Program-made: the position numbers and the translations under genes
The notes under the pieces: generated by a model
Seen by the model: the letters and a program-made list of their open reading frames with translations, nothing else
Told to the model about the DNA's origin: nothing
Database searches by the model: none
Assembly (NCBI RefSeq): GCF_007860015.1
Contig: NZ_SJPS01000003.1
Span: forward strand, 248,001-312,000
Source: Bythopirellula polymerisocia
GTDB taxonomy: Bacteria > Planctomycetota > Planctomycetia > Pirellulales > Lacipirellulaceae
DNA: 64,000 bases
Reading direction: 5' to 3'
Shown: positions 28,693 through 37,870 of the stretch, in pieces
How the letters are laid out: each line of letters opens with the position of its first letter
How positions within the stretch are numbered: the first letter of the stretch is position 1

Positions 28693-30714
28693 CTAAGATC
28701 TTATCAACTCCGCGTAATCGAATTGGGCCTTCCGACAGTCAGGGAGAGAATCGAGAAACGTGCGGCCATAATTCTTGGTGTGAATGCGTGGGTCCAAAAT
28801 TACCACGCGGCCATGGTCGGTTCGAGTTCGGATCAATCGACCAAAACCTTGCTTAAGTTTCAGCACTGCCTCGGGGAGTTGGTATTGGCGGAACGGCTCG
28901 CCCCCGGTTGCACGGATTGCCTCGAAACGGGCCTCTAAAAGCGGACGATCCGGCACGCTGAATGGCAGCTTGGCGATAACTACCAATTGCAGGGCGTCGC
29001 CAGGCACATCGACACCTTGCCAAAAGCTGTCGGTCCCTAAAAGCACCGAACGAGGATCTCGCTTGAAGAGCTCGATCATCTGGGTCCGTGGTGTACCCTC
29101 AGCCTGACTCAGAAGGTTGATATTATTGGTGCGTAGCCACGGAGCCAAGTTGGCCGCAGCGCGGCGGAGCATGTCGTAGCTTGTGAACAGCACGAAGGCG
29201 TGGCCATCGCTTTCACGGACAAAGCGACGAATCATTTCGAATGACGCCTTATCAAAATCGTCCCGATGTGTGGCAGGATCTGGCATGCCGCGCAGCGTGA
29301 TCAGTTCCGCTTGCTCTTGATAATCGAACGGGCTCCCCAGTTGTAGCGTTTCACACTTCACTAGGCCAATCCGCTCGCGGAAAAAATCAAAATTGTCTCG
29401 TTTGCCGACTGCAAGAGTGGCGCTAGTCATTATCGAGGTGGGTACCTCGTTGAACAACTGCTCACGCAGCGCAGGACCCACATCAATAGGAGAGGCGAGC
29501 ATAGAAAGTCTGTGGACGCCGCGGCGAGTCTTGTAGGCCTCGACCCAATAAACAGTATCGTTAAGCTGTTGCTGATGCCAGCAGTTTAATTCACCCGCCA
29601 AGACCTTCAGGCGATCGTGTGCAGCGATGTAATCTTGTCTTTCAGTTTCTTCCTGTTGAGAATCTCCAACTCGCTTTACTTCGTGGGCCAAGTTTTGTAG
29701 TTCACCGCTGAGATGATTGTGGATGTTGAGTGGCTTGGCAACCCGACCATTGGCTGGGGCCTTGCCTTCCTGCCAATCCAACAGGTCGGCAAACAGTTCG
29801 TCGGCCATTACGCGGCAGCGCTCGACCTTGTGCTGCAAGTCGTGCATGTCTGGGTGAGAGAGTAACCCTTTGTGGGTCCGGTCGTTGTAGAGCCGGCTCA
29901 AGTGGTAATCGAATTGACCGGATGTGAGTCGAATCCCCAGTTGGTCAGCGGCAACGGATTCGACGGTATGAGCCTCGTCCAGTACTACTACGTCGTAGTC
30001 GGGCAACATGCTTACTCCCACCCGACGGAGAGCCAGATCGCTAAAAAACAGGGCGTGATTGACGATCAAGAGTTGTGCATACTGGGCGCGCTTGCGATCT
30101 TTGTAGAAAAAGCATTGTTTGAACGTCGGACAATTGCGCCCCATGCAGTTGCCTTGATCGCTGGCCACTTCTTCCCACACATGTGGCGAAGGCTGAAAGG
30201 AGAGCGTACTCCGCGAGCCATCATCGGTTGTTTCGCTCCATCGACGAATCTCGCGGAGCTCGTCGAGCGCACCTTGAGTGTCGAACAAACTCGGTGCTCG
30301 ATCCAGTGCCTTGTGCATGCGTCGCAGTGAGATGTAGTTGCTACGCCCTTTGACCAGCACCGCCGAGAACTCCCGTGGGATCACACTATTCAAGAAAGGA
30401 ATGTCTTTCTGGATGAGCTGCTCTTGCAGGCTGATGGTGTGTGTGGATATCACGACGCGAAGCGGCTTTTCCTTTGAATCGTCGCTCCCTTCCTTTTTGG
30501 TAGCCGCCAAGATCGCAGGAACCAAATATGCAAAACTCTTGCCGACGCCGGTCCCCGCTTCGACAACGAGATGTGATTTCTTTCTAATCGCCGTCTCGAC
30601 GGCTTCAGCCATCGCCAACTGCTGCGGACGCTGCTCATACTTCGAGAGTCGCCGGGCGATTGCACCGTTTGGCCCCAGAATATCGGCAACTTCGAGATTA
30701 TCAGGCGCAGGCAT
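28693..30714 (-). CDS. DinG/XPD-like ATP-dependent DNA helicase
   Basis: A 673-residue superfamily 2 helicase. Walker A is AGTGVGKS (residues 53-60), the DEAH box is at 246-249, and the C-terminal helicase motifs LLGTDSFWQGVDVPG and LKQGFGRLIRTRTDHGR are intact. Three iron-sulfur cysteines (190, 195, 201) keep the C-x4-C-x5-C spacing of DinG. The first ligand position, in the NYxC motif, is Ser129 (GRSNYISLRR), so the 4Fe-4S site may be altered. AAGGA precedes the ATG at 30714, seven codons inside the open frame. Family members unwind DNA, R-loops or G-quadruplexes during repair. Confidence 0.92.
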   Translation of the reverse strand: MPAPDNLEVADILGPNGAIARRLSKYEQRPQQLAMAEAVETAIRKKSHLVVEAGTGVGKSFAYLVPAILAATKKEGSDDSKEKPLRVVISTHTISLQEQLIQKDIPFLNSVIPREFSAVLVKGRSNYISLRRMHKALDRAPSLFDTQGALDELREIRRWSETTDDGSRSTLSFQPSPHVWEEVASDQGNCMGRNCPTFKQCFFYKDRKRAQYAQLLIVNHALFFSDLALRRVGVSMLPDYDVVVLDEAHTVESVAADQLGIRLTSGQFDYHLSRLYNDRTHKGLLSHPDMHDLQHKVERCRVMADELFADLLDWQEGKAPANGRVAKPLNIHNHLSGELQNLAHEVKRVGDSQQEETERQDYIAAHDRLKVLAGELNCWHQQQLNDTVYWVEAYKTRRGVHRLSMLASPIDVGPALREQLFNEVPTSIMTSATLAVGKRDNFDFFRERIGLVKCETLQLGSPFDYQEQAELITLRGMPDPATHRDDFDKASFEMIRRFVRESDGHAFVLFTSYDMLRRAAANLAPWLRTNNINLLSQAEGTPRTQMIELFKRDPRSVLLGTDSFWQGVDVPGDALQLVVIAKLPFSVPDRPLLEARFEAIRATGGEPFRQYQLPEAVLKLKQGFGRLIRTRTDHGRVVILDPRIHTKNYGRTFLDSLPDCRKAQFDYAELIRS

Positions 30715-30755
30715 CGGTCCTTCATTCTGCCGCAAAGGAGTTGCGTAGCAAGAAA

Positions 30756-31592
30756 CTAGCGCGGCTTGCTGGTAATCACGCCTTCGTCGGGGCTACTGGC
30801 TGTGGCGTACAGTTTCCGAGGAATTCGACCCGAAAGATAGGCCAATCGTCCTGCCTCGGTCGCATGGCGCATTGCGTCGGCCATTTTAAGCGGGTCCTTG
30901 GCGTGGGCAATGCCCGTGTTGAGTAACACACCATCCACCCCCAGCTCCATGGCGATGGTCACGTCGCTGGCGGTACCCACGCCCGCGTCAACAATCACCG
31001 GATAGTCAGGATCCCCCTCCTTCAGATACTCCAGGCAGATGCGGATGTTATTCGGATTGAGCACCCCCTGCCCTGACCCGATCGGGCTGCCGGCGGGCAT
31101 CACGCTGGTCGCACCCGCTTCCTTCAATCGGCGTGCGACCACAGGATCGTCAGTTGAGTAACACAACACCTGGAAACCGTCGGCCACTAGTTTCTCGGTC
31201 GCTTCAAGCGTGGCGATCGGATCGGGAAGCAGCGTCTTCGTATCGCTCAATACTTCGAGCTTGACCCAGTCTGCACCTGGATTCTCAATGCCAACCAGAA
31301 TCTCTCGGCCCAAACGCGCAACGCGCACTGCGTCCTCTGCCGAGAAACACCCAGCCGTATTAGGAAGCAAAGTATAACGCTGCGTATCGATGAATTCGAG
31401 AAGATTGTTCCCCGCTGCGTCGATGAGTCGCTCTCGTCTGACCGCCACCGTGATGCAATCGGTTCCAGAACGCTGAAGTGCTTCGCCCATCAACTCGTAG
31501 TTAGCATATTTCCCGGTTCCTACAATCAATCGACTGGAAAGAGTATGGGTGCCAATAGTAAGCGACGATTCTGCGAGAATTTCAGTTGCCAT
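30756..31592 (-). CDS. thiG: Thiazole synthase ThiG
   Basis: A 278-residue TIM-barrel enzyme. It builds the thiazole phosphate ring of thiamine from deoxyxylulose 5-phosphate, dehydroglycine and ThiS-thiocarboxylate. The family signature is clear: [20 protein letters not shown], then [17 protein letters not shown] and [16 protein letters not shown], where Lys111 should form the Schiff base. The phosphate loop is [20 protein letters not shown], and [14 protein letters not shown] completes the fold. The open frame begins at a TTG upstream; the ATG at 31592 fits family length. It follows thiS by 58 bp. No TPP riboswitch was recognised. Confidence 0.97.
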   Translation of the reverse strand: MATEILAESSLTIGTHTLSSRLIVGTGKYANYELMGEALQRSGTDCITVAVRRERLIDAAGNNLLEFIDTQRYTLLPNTAGCFSAEDAVRVARLGREILVGIENPGADWVKLEVLSDTKTLLPDPIATLEATEKLVADGFQVLCYSTDDPVVARRLKEAGATSVMPAGSPIGSGQGVLNPNNIRICLEYLKEGDPDYPVIVDAGVGTASDVTIAMELGVDGVLLNTGIAHAKDPLKMADAMRHATEAGRLAYLSGRIPRKLYATASSPDEGVITSKPR

Positions 31593-31650
31593 GAAAGATA
31601 CCAGTCTAGATGTCGCGCTATGAAACGCGTAGGACCGCGAAAACAATGAT

Positions 31651-31866
31651 TCAGCCACCCCCAACAAGGGTGACGACTTCTACCCGATCTCCTTCTTTTA
31701 GTTGAGTTTGGGCATGTTGAGCGCGGGGCACAAGCTCTAAATTGCATTCCACCGCCAACGAGCGAGGATCAAGGGCCAACTCCTCGATCAACTGAGCTAT
31801 CGTAGTCCCCTCAGGCAGTTCGCGTTCCCGGCCATTGACACTTAGTTGCATCACAGTATTACTCAT
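31651..31866 (-). CDS. thiS: Sulfur carrier protein ThiS
   Basis: A 66-71 residue ubiquitin-like carrier that donates sulfur as a C-terminal thiocarboxylate to ThiG. It shows [20 protein letters not shown], then the conserved [13 protein letters not shown] end with the required Gly-Gly terminus. Two ATGs are possible. The one at 31866 overlaps the upstream stop by 8 bp (ATGAGTAA), suggesting coupling. The one at 31851 gives exactly the usual 66 residues and starts at the first beta strand. The order thiS-thiG is conserved in many bacteria. Confidence 0.93.
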   Translation of the reverse strand: MSNTVMQLSVNGRERELPEGTTIAQLIEELALDPRSLAVECNLELVPRAQHAQTQLKEGDRVEVVTLVGGG

Positions 31867-32383
31867 CTCGGACAAATGCCGTACGGAACGAACCCCCAGC
31901 CAGTTTGACAAAGGTCCCAGTCTGTGGAGCCCCTTTGGCACTCAAGCTGGGGTTCCAAGGAATTGCGTAAGCGCTGACTTCTCCACTGGTAGCTTCGGCA
32001 ATATAAATCAAGCTGCTACCGATCTGAAAGGGGGACTTCCCACGGGGAATGCTTGCCAAGCCCGTTACCATGAGAAACTTGGGATTCTTACCCAAGGTAC
32101 TGAAATCTGTAAGGATGTTTTTTTCGAAGAAAGCGACGAATTCTCCAGTACGCCGACTCACTACAGCGGCTCGTAAGTCTCCAGTGAGGAAATCTAGAAA
32201 GTAAAAAGCCTCTTGTTCCTCGTCTACGAATCCGGTGGCAATAGCAAAGTTCTTTTCACCATGCGTGGCGGTAGCCTGCACTGGAATCCCTTGTCCAAGC
32301 CCAAACCAGCCAACCGACACGACTATGCCGACAAGAATCCCCAACAACACCCCCACTGAATGATTTCCGATACGCTGGACCAT
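31859..32383 (-). CDS. Hypothetical single-anchor protein upstream of thiS
   Basis: A 174-residue protein I do not recognise. GGGAGG sits at ideal spacing before the ATG at 32383; the longer frame starts at a TTG. One N-terminal hydrophobic helix (VGVLLGILVGIVVSVGWFGLG) anchors or exports it, followed by a beta-rich part (FAIATGFVDEEQEAFYFLDFLTGDL, quoted as seen around residues 50-75). The end [12 protein letters not shown] overlaps the thiS start. Similar planctomycete proteins with the 'TGDLRAAVVSRRTGEF' pattern are uncharacterised. Overlap with thiS suggests one transcript, but no link to thiamine chemistry is visible. Confidence 0.8.
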   Translation of the reverse strand: MVQRIGNHSVGVLLGILVGIVVSVGWFGLGQGIPVQATATHGEKNFAIATGFVDEEQEAFYFLDFLTGDLRAAVVSRRTGEFVAFFEKNILTDFSTLGKNPKFLMVTGLASIPRGKSPFQIGSSLIYIAEATSGEVSAYAIPWNPSLSAKGAPQTGTFVKLAGGSFRTAFVRDE

Positions 32384-32767
32384 GATTACCTCCCCAGACA
32401 AGCTTCTTGTGTACGAGTTTGCTGGTCGATCTCAATACTTAGCGAAGCTGACATAACATCTACAACTCCCTTCATGGTAACCCGTAGGAGAGAGAGTTTC
32501 TAGATGGCGGTAAAATTGGCTTGGTCGAACTGCATGGCCCTTTAGCTAAGATTCTTCTTGCCCCGAGGGAGGCAGGAATTGAAGCGGTATAGCATGTACC
32601 CTCGATTCATAGTTTTAGATATGGGATTCATTGTCGCTTCAATACCTTCACGCGGGCATCTCTCCGGAACGGTGCACTCCCTATTCTTTTCATTGGAAGA
32701 CACCTTATGATGATGTGGAAAACCGATTTTCGAGAATTGACTTTGAGAGGTCACTGGAGTCTCAAAA
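32384..32767. other. Divergent intergenic region, 384 bp
   Basis: This region lies between the minus-strand thi operon and the plus-strand hydrolase, so promoters of both are expected here. The thiamine (TPP) riboswitch core elements were looked for and not found. No convincing small gene or strong hairpin was seen. Confidence 0.5.
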
Positions 32768-34417
32768 ATGAATATTAAATCGCTAGCTTATAGATACTGC
32801 ACAGCTTTTTCTTACTGGGGAATTGTCATTGCGATGCTCTTTTTCGCAGCTTCGCTGACTCCCTCGCTCTTGCCAAGGAATTTCTTGTTCCAAGGCCTCC
32901 TCTCTGGATTCGCATTGGCCATAGGGTATGCGGCGGGAGTTTTCTTCGTTTGGCTGTGGGGTTACTTGCAATTGCCCAAGCCGAATGAACGACTGGAGCG
33001 GGTAAGCAAGCAGCTCACCACGATCGGCGTGCTTTTGGTTGCCGTACTCTTTCTATGGCGCGAAACGGTTTGGCAAAACTCGATCCGAGAGTTGATGGAA
33101 ATGGAACCTGTCGCCACCTCCTACCCTTGGAGGATTGGGTTGATTGCATGCCTCACTGCAGCGCTCATGATAACCGCAACTCGTTGCCTGGTAGCGTCTT
33201 GGTTGTACATCCATCACAGTGTCAACCGAATCTTGCCTCGGCGGATCTCTTATGTTCTCACGACAATTGCAATCGGGCTGATTGTTTTATTCGTGACGAA
33301 TCGCGTACTTGCCAGGCTAGCCCTGGATGCCGCGGACGCCATTTTCCTCCAACTTGACAAAGTAGTGGACGAAGGGATTGAACAGCCCTCCGACGCGTTA
33401 GCCTCGGGAAGTGCCGAGTCGCTTATCGACTGGGACTCGATCGGAGTACGAGGGAAGAACTTCATTGCAAACGGACCAACCCAGGAAGAAATCAGCCAGT
33501 TCCACGGCAAAGAAGCACTCCGACCATTACGTATCTATGCTGGCCTACGCTCTACCGAAACAATTGAAGAGCGAGCCAAACTTGCCCTCGACGAACTTAT
33601 TCGCGTTGGTGGATTCAAACGCTCCGTGCTGGTAGTCGCCACTCCCACGGGTACCGGTTGGCTTGATCCGGGCGCCGTCGATACTGTTGAGTATCTTCAC
33701 AATGGCGACATCGCAATAGTGAGTATGCAGTATTCCTATCTGCCAAGTTGGATCACTATTCTTGTAGATCCTCATCGCTCGCGTGATGCAGCGTACATTC
33801 TTTTCAATGAAATATATGACTATTGGAAAACACTACCGAAGGCAGAAAGACCAAAACTCTACGTGCATGGGTTGAGCCTTGGATCGCTGGGGTCGGAATC
33901 GAGTTTTGACCTATTTACTGTCTTCGAGGATCCCATCCAAGGGGGCCTCTGGAGTGGCCCACCATTCCCGAGCCGTGTTTGGGCGGAGCTGACTCGAGAA
34001 CGAAATCCAGACTCGCCAAGCTGGCTCCCAACCTTTCGCGATGGTTCCATCGTCCGCTTTACGGGACGCGAAGATTCGTTGAATCAGTGGGGTGATCATT
34101 GGAGCCCCATGAGGTTTGTGTATATCCAACACGCAAGTGACCCTATGATCTTTTTTGAACCCGAACTCTTTTACCGCAAGCCCGAGTGGCTAGTCGGCGA
34201 AAGAGGTCCCGACGTTTCACCGTATTTGCGGTGGTATCCCATCGTTACGTTTCTGCAAACCGCCTTCGACTTGCCTATGGCCACCAGCGTACCTCATGGC
34301 TACGGTCATAATTACGCGGCCGCGAGCTACATCGACGCATGGATTGCAGTCACGGACCCCACAAATTGGAAATCCGAAGATACAGATCGCCTCAAAGTGC
34401 TTTTTGCCGAAGAGTAA
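32768..34417 (+). CDS. Membrane-anchored alpha/beta hydrolase (Abhydrolase_9 type)
   Basis: A 549-residue protein. The N-terminal half has about five membrane helices and the motif AASLTPSLLPRNFLFQGLLS, typical of the Abhydrolase_9 N-terminal domain. The C-terminal half is the hydrolase, with nucleophile motif YVHGLSLGSLGSE. Conserved blocks include GTGWLDPGAVDTVEYLHNGD, NQWGDHWSPMRFVYIQHASD and the end VPHGYGHNYAAASYIDAW, where a catalytic His is likely. The substrate is unknown; a lipid or membrane ester is the natural guess. The ATG at 32768 has GGAG upstream. It is followed by a CPA2 antiporter gene 43 bp later. Confidence 0.9.
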   Translation: MNIKSLAYRYCTAFSYWGIVIAMLFFAASLTPSLLPRNFLFQGLLSGFALAIGYAAGVFFVWLWGYLQLPKPNERLERVSKQLTTIGVLLVAVLFLWRETVWQNSIRELMEMEPVATSYPWRIGLIACLTAALMITATRCLVASWLYIHHSVNRILPRRISYVLTTIAIGLIVLFVTNRVLARLALDAADAIFLQLDKVVDEGIEQPSDALASGSAESLIDWDSIGVRGKNFIANGPTQEEISQFHGKEALRPLRIYAGLRSTETIEERAKLALDELIRVGGFKRSVLVVATPTGTGWLDPGAVDTVEYLHNGDIAIVSMQYSYLPSWITILVDPHRSRDAAYILFNEIYDYWKTLPKAERPKLYVHGLSLGSLGSESSFDLFTVFEDPIQGGLWSGPPFPSRVWAELTRERNPDSPSWLPTFRDGSIVRFTGREDSLNQWGDHWSPMRFVYIQHASDPMIFFEPELFYRKPEWLVGERGPDVSPYLRWYPIVTFLQTAFDLPMATSVPHGYGHNYAAASYIDAWIAVTDPTNWKSEDTDRLKVLFAEE

Positions 34418-34460
34418 TATCTAAGCTCACGCCTAATGGAGGCAACAACCTTCGCTTGGC

Positions 34461-36140
34461 TTGCTAAACTCAAGATCTTTCCCTAAAGCCATTTTGCATT
34501 TGGCAACGAAGCACACCTTGATTCCACCCACCTTCATTGATCTGCTGGAAATTCTCGCTGCGGGATTAGTTGCTGCGCTGATCTGCCGTCGATTGAAGAT
34601 TTCGTCGATCGTTGGTTACCTGGTCATGGGCGCATTATTGGGAGAAGGTGCCCTCCACTGGGTCGGTCAGAATAATCATGACATCGAGGTTCTGAGCGAA
34701 GCTGGAGTCTTCTTGCTCTTGTTTTCTATTGGACTGGAGTTTTCGCTTGACGATCTGCTGCGACTTGGTCGACATTTAGTGGTGGGTGGCGCGACTCAGA
34801 TGGCATTGGTAGCTATTCCTGCTGGGCTGATTTTTCGTGTCGTAGGTTACGACCTTTCCACGAGCATTGTCTTGGCCGCAGCTCTTTCTTTTAGTTCAAC
34901 CGTGTTGGTCTTTAATGCGCTGGTCGAATATGGGGAATCATCAACTCGTCATGGCAAACGTGCGATTGGTGTGTTGCTGTTTCAAGATCTGGCACTCGTC
35001 CCATTGTTACTCTTGGTGCCGATGCTCACTGGAGGAGTCGCTCCTACTTTAGGAGAGGTAGCGCAGCTTGCGGGGGCTTCGCTCTTGTTCATCGGATTAA
35101 TTTTGCTGAGTCGTCAGGTACTTGCAGGTTGGCTCATTCCCAGCCTGGCCAACTATCGTAGCCCAGATATTATCATCCTATTCACGTTGGTTACTTTGGG
35201 TGGGATTACCATGACGGCGCATGGACTGGGCTTGCCAGCAGCGGTCGGTGCCTTTGCTGCCGGCCTGGCCTTTGGAGGTAATCGCTGGAGTGTACAGATC
35301 GACGCCCTCATCTTGCCATTTCGCGAGACATTTGCCGCCGTGTTCTTCGTCAGTTTGGGGCTACTTCTCGATGTACAGATTGTACTAAACTCTCCGCTTC
35401 GGTTGCTGTTTTTGATCTCGGTGCTTATCGTGCTGAAAGCTGTTGCAGCTTGCTTGGCCATGCGTCTCACCGGACTAACTTGGCGAAGTTCATTGGGAAT
35501 TGGCGTTGGGCTCGCCCATGTCGGTGAGTTTGCGTTTGTACTAGCTCGCATTGCTTGGCAAGAAAATGTAATTTCTGCCGAGGACTACAACCTCTTGAAT
35601 GCGGTTGCGATTGGTTCATTGATCCTCACACCGTTGCTATTGCGAGCCGGCTTGCGATGGGTCGAAGCGACTCAAGAACTAGAGGCAATGCCTTCGACAG
35701 CAGATTATGATCATGAATCCTTGAAAGAAGCGGTCGTCATTGGCATCGGGCCAATCGGCAAGCAAATCGCCAGTTTTCTCGAAACGCAAGGCATAGAGGT
35801 CTCGCTTATCGACCGGAGCCCCATCAACCTCTACCCCTTCGAGCAATTAGGATTCCATACAGCCGCGGGGGACGCGACCCAGCCAGATATACTCAGAGCA
35901 GCCCACACCCACCAGGCAGGGCTGGTCGTACTCTGCGTTCCTGACGACTTGATTGCACTACGAATTCTCGAACAAGTTCGCGGGCTGAACGACAAGGCAC
36001 AGGTTATCGTCCGCTGTCGGTATCAATCGAACGTCGCAAGTTTCCAGAAAGCACGAGTCCAATTTGTCGTCAGCGAGGAACAACAGGCGTACGAAAGCAT
36101 GATTGGTTTTCTGTCGGGTTTCTTTCTCGAAAAAGCATAA
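34461..36140 (+). CDS. CPA2-family cation:proton antiporter with TrkA-N domain
   Basis: A protein of up to 559 residues. About 12-13 helices begin at IDLLEILAAGLVAALICRRL, followed by SSIVGYLVMGALLGEGALHW and the SEAGVFLLLFSIGLEFSLDDL block typical of KefB/YbaL-like antiporters. After about residue 415 a TrkA-N/RCK-type nucleotide fold begins (VVIGIGPIGKQIASFLETQG), ending near residue 555; the TrkA-C part seems absent. The protein would exchange K+ or Na+ for H+ under nucleotide control. The frame opens at TTG 34461 and contains several other TTGs but no early ATG/GTG, so the start is uncertain by up to about 20 codons. Confidence 0.9.
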   Translation: MLNSRSFPKAILHLATKHTLIPPTFIDLLEILAAGLVAALICRRLKISSIVGYLVMGALLGEGALHWVGQNNHDIEVLSEAGVFLLLFSIGLEFSLDDLLRLGRHLVVGGATQMALVAIPAGLIFRVVGYDLSTSIVLAAALSFSSTVLVFNALVEYGESSTRHGKRAIGVLLFQDLALVPLLLLVPMLTGGVAPTLGEVAQLAGASLLFIGLILLSRQVLAGWLIPSLANYRSPDIIILFTLVTLGGITMTAHGLGLPAAVGAFAAGLAFGGNRWSVQIDALILPFRETFAAVFFVSLGLLLDVQIVLNSPLRLLFLISVLIVLKAVAACLAMRLTGLTWRSSLGIGVGLAHVGEFAFVLARIAWQENVISAEDYNLLNAVAIGSLILTPLLLRAGLRWVEATQELEAMPSTADYDHESLKEAVVIGIGPIGKQIASFLETQGIEVSLIDRSPINLYPFEQLGFHTAAGDATQPDILRAAHTHQAGLVVLCVPDDLIALRILEQVRGLNDKAQVIVRCRYQSNVASFQKARVQFVVSEEQQAYESMIGFLSGFFLEKA

Positions 36141-36247
36141 ACCGCAGAATACTGGCGATTAGTAACTGCTTTGCATTTCCCAGTGCTCACCAATCAATGC
36201 CAGGAAGCTAAAGCTTGGCTTTCCCAACATGATGACTATAATCGGAC

Positions 36248-37720
36248 ATGCCAAGTGATTTCAATGACACCATTTCAACGGATCTGGCCATGCCCTCGAC
36301 CCTACTCGATTACCCTACCACCCTGGCTGATCTCCGTGAGAGCGGATGGCAAACAAAAACAGTCAAACAAGAGATTCACGATAACTTTCTTAGCCAACTA
36401 CAAGACGGCAAAGAACTTTATCCTGGGATCATTGGATACGATGATTCCGTGATTCCTGAGTTGAATATTGCCATTCTCGCCCAACACGACATTCTCTTTC
36501 TGGGCGAAAAGGGTCAGGCCAAGAGTCGCCTCATGCGGCTGATGTCCACATTTTTAGACGAAGCGATCCCTTTTATCGCCGATCCGGAGATTCCGTTGCA
36601 TGACGACCCCTATCGGCCCATCACGCGGCGGGGCCGACAGATTGTCGCTGACCGTGCTGCAGAAGACGTCCCCATTGCTTGGTGGGGACGCGAAGATCGT
36701 TATGCTGAGAGGCTATCCCCCGGAACCAAGTTTGCCGACATCATCGGGGAAATCGATCCGGCCAAACTTGCCTCTGGTGTGAGCATGAGCACCGAAGACG
36801 CGTTGCATTTTGGTTTAATTCCTCGCATGCATCGAGGGATATTTGCCATGAATGAACTGCCAGAACTCGACGAACTGGTGCAGGTAGGGTTGTTCAATAT
36901 CCTCGAAGAACGCGATGTGCAGATTCGTGGTTACCCGGTAAAGTTCGACATCGACGTGCTGATTCTCTTCAGCGCGAACCCCGCTACTTACAACCGCAGC
37001 GGCAAGGTGATCCCCCAGCTCAAAGATCGTATCGGCTCGATGATCCAGACGCATTACCCTCTGGAACGCGAACTCGGTGTGCAAATTCTGGAACAAGAGG
37101 CAGAGGGGAATGCAGATTCCGCAGAGCAAGATCCCTCCGTTGTAGTTCCTTACTTTATGAAGGAATTGATTGAGGAAATTAGCCGTTCGGCTCGCACTTC
37201 AAAATATGTCGATCAGGAATCGGGGGTGAGTGCACGCTTGTCGATTGCCAACTATCGCACAATGCTCGCCAGTGCTCGCCAACGTGCTGCGATACTCGGC
37301 GAGTCCCCTGCCGTGCCGCGAATCAGCGACCTGGGCCACATTTACGCATCTTCCCTGGGCAAGCTGGAACTTGATCTGATGGGCACACATCAAATGAGCG
37401 AGAAACAAGTGCTCGATACCGTACTAGCCGAGGCGATCGCTACTGTATTTGGTGAGTATGTCGACAAGCATGGACTTGCCGAGATTGGTCAAATTTTTTC
37501 GCAAGGTGTAAAAATCGAAGTGGGCGACATGCTCCCTTCGTCGCACTACGCAAAACTCCTGAAACGTGTTCCTCCCGTTTGGGATAAGGCCTTTGAGGTA
37601 AATGCAAGCGAAAACGAAGCCGTTCGAGCATCCTGCGTCGAGTTCGTGCTGGCCGGACTGTACGCAACGGAGCGTATCAGTCGCAGTCAATCGCATGGGC
37701 GGATTGTTTACGAGGTCTAA
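36248..37720 (+). CDS. MoxR/ChlI-like AAA ATPase
   Basis: A 490-residue AAA+ protein of the magnesium-chelatase ChlI/MoxR type. The Walker A variant is [16 protein letters not shown] at about residue 85. Walker B and the following helix are [20 protein letters not shown], with sensor 1 in [15 protein letters not shown] and an arginine-finger region [18 protein letters not shown]. The C-terminal part ends with the lid domain. Such ATPases usually act with a von Willebrand A-domain partner, but none is adjacent; uvrB is the next gene. A second in-frame ATG at 36290 could be the true start. Metal insertion or complex remodelling is the family role; the target here is unknown. Confidence 0.9.
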   Translation: MPSDFNDTISTDLAMPSTLLDYPTTLADLRESGWQTKTVKQEIHDNFLSQLQDGKELYPGIIGYDDSVIPELNIAILAQHDILFLGEKGQAKSRLMRLMSTFLDEAIPFIADPEIPLHDDPYRPITRRGRQIVADRAAEDVPIAWWGREDRYAERLSPGTKFADIIGEIDPAKLASGVSMSTEDALHFGLIPRMHRGIFAMNELPELDELVQVGLFNILEERDVQIRGYPVKFDIDVLILFSANPATYNRSGKVIPQLKDRIGSMIQTHYPLERELGVQILEQEAEGNADSAEQDPSVVVPYFMKELIEEISRSARTSKYVDQESGVSARLSIANYRTMLASARQRAAILGESPAVPRISDLGHIYASSLGKLELDLMGTHQMSEKQVLDTVLAEAIATVFGEYVDKHGLAEIGQIFSQGVKIEVGDMLPSSHYAKLLKRVPPVWDKAFEVNASENEAVRASCVEFVLAGLYATERISRSQSHGRIVYEV

Positions 37721-37870
37721 TTAGCAATTGCCTCGATCGAAATCATTTGAGTCCCATCGTATCTCGCGATCTAATATGTTCTAATGGCGTGTTTGGCCAA
37801 TAGAACAATAGCCCTCTATTACCCTCGCACTCTTTCGGAGTCGAGTTCAACCCGGCTCGCCGTATAAAAA

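Noticed and set aside
32384..32540. Possible TPP riboswitch upstream of the thi operon
   Set aside because: The CUGAGA and ACCUGAUC-type core elements are not present on the minus strand here.
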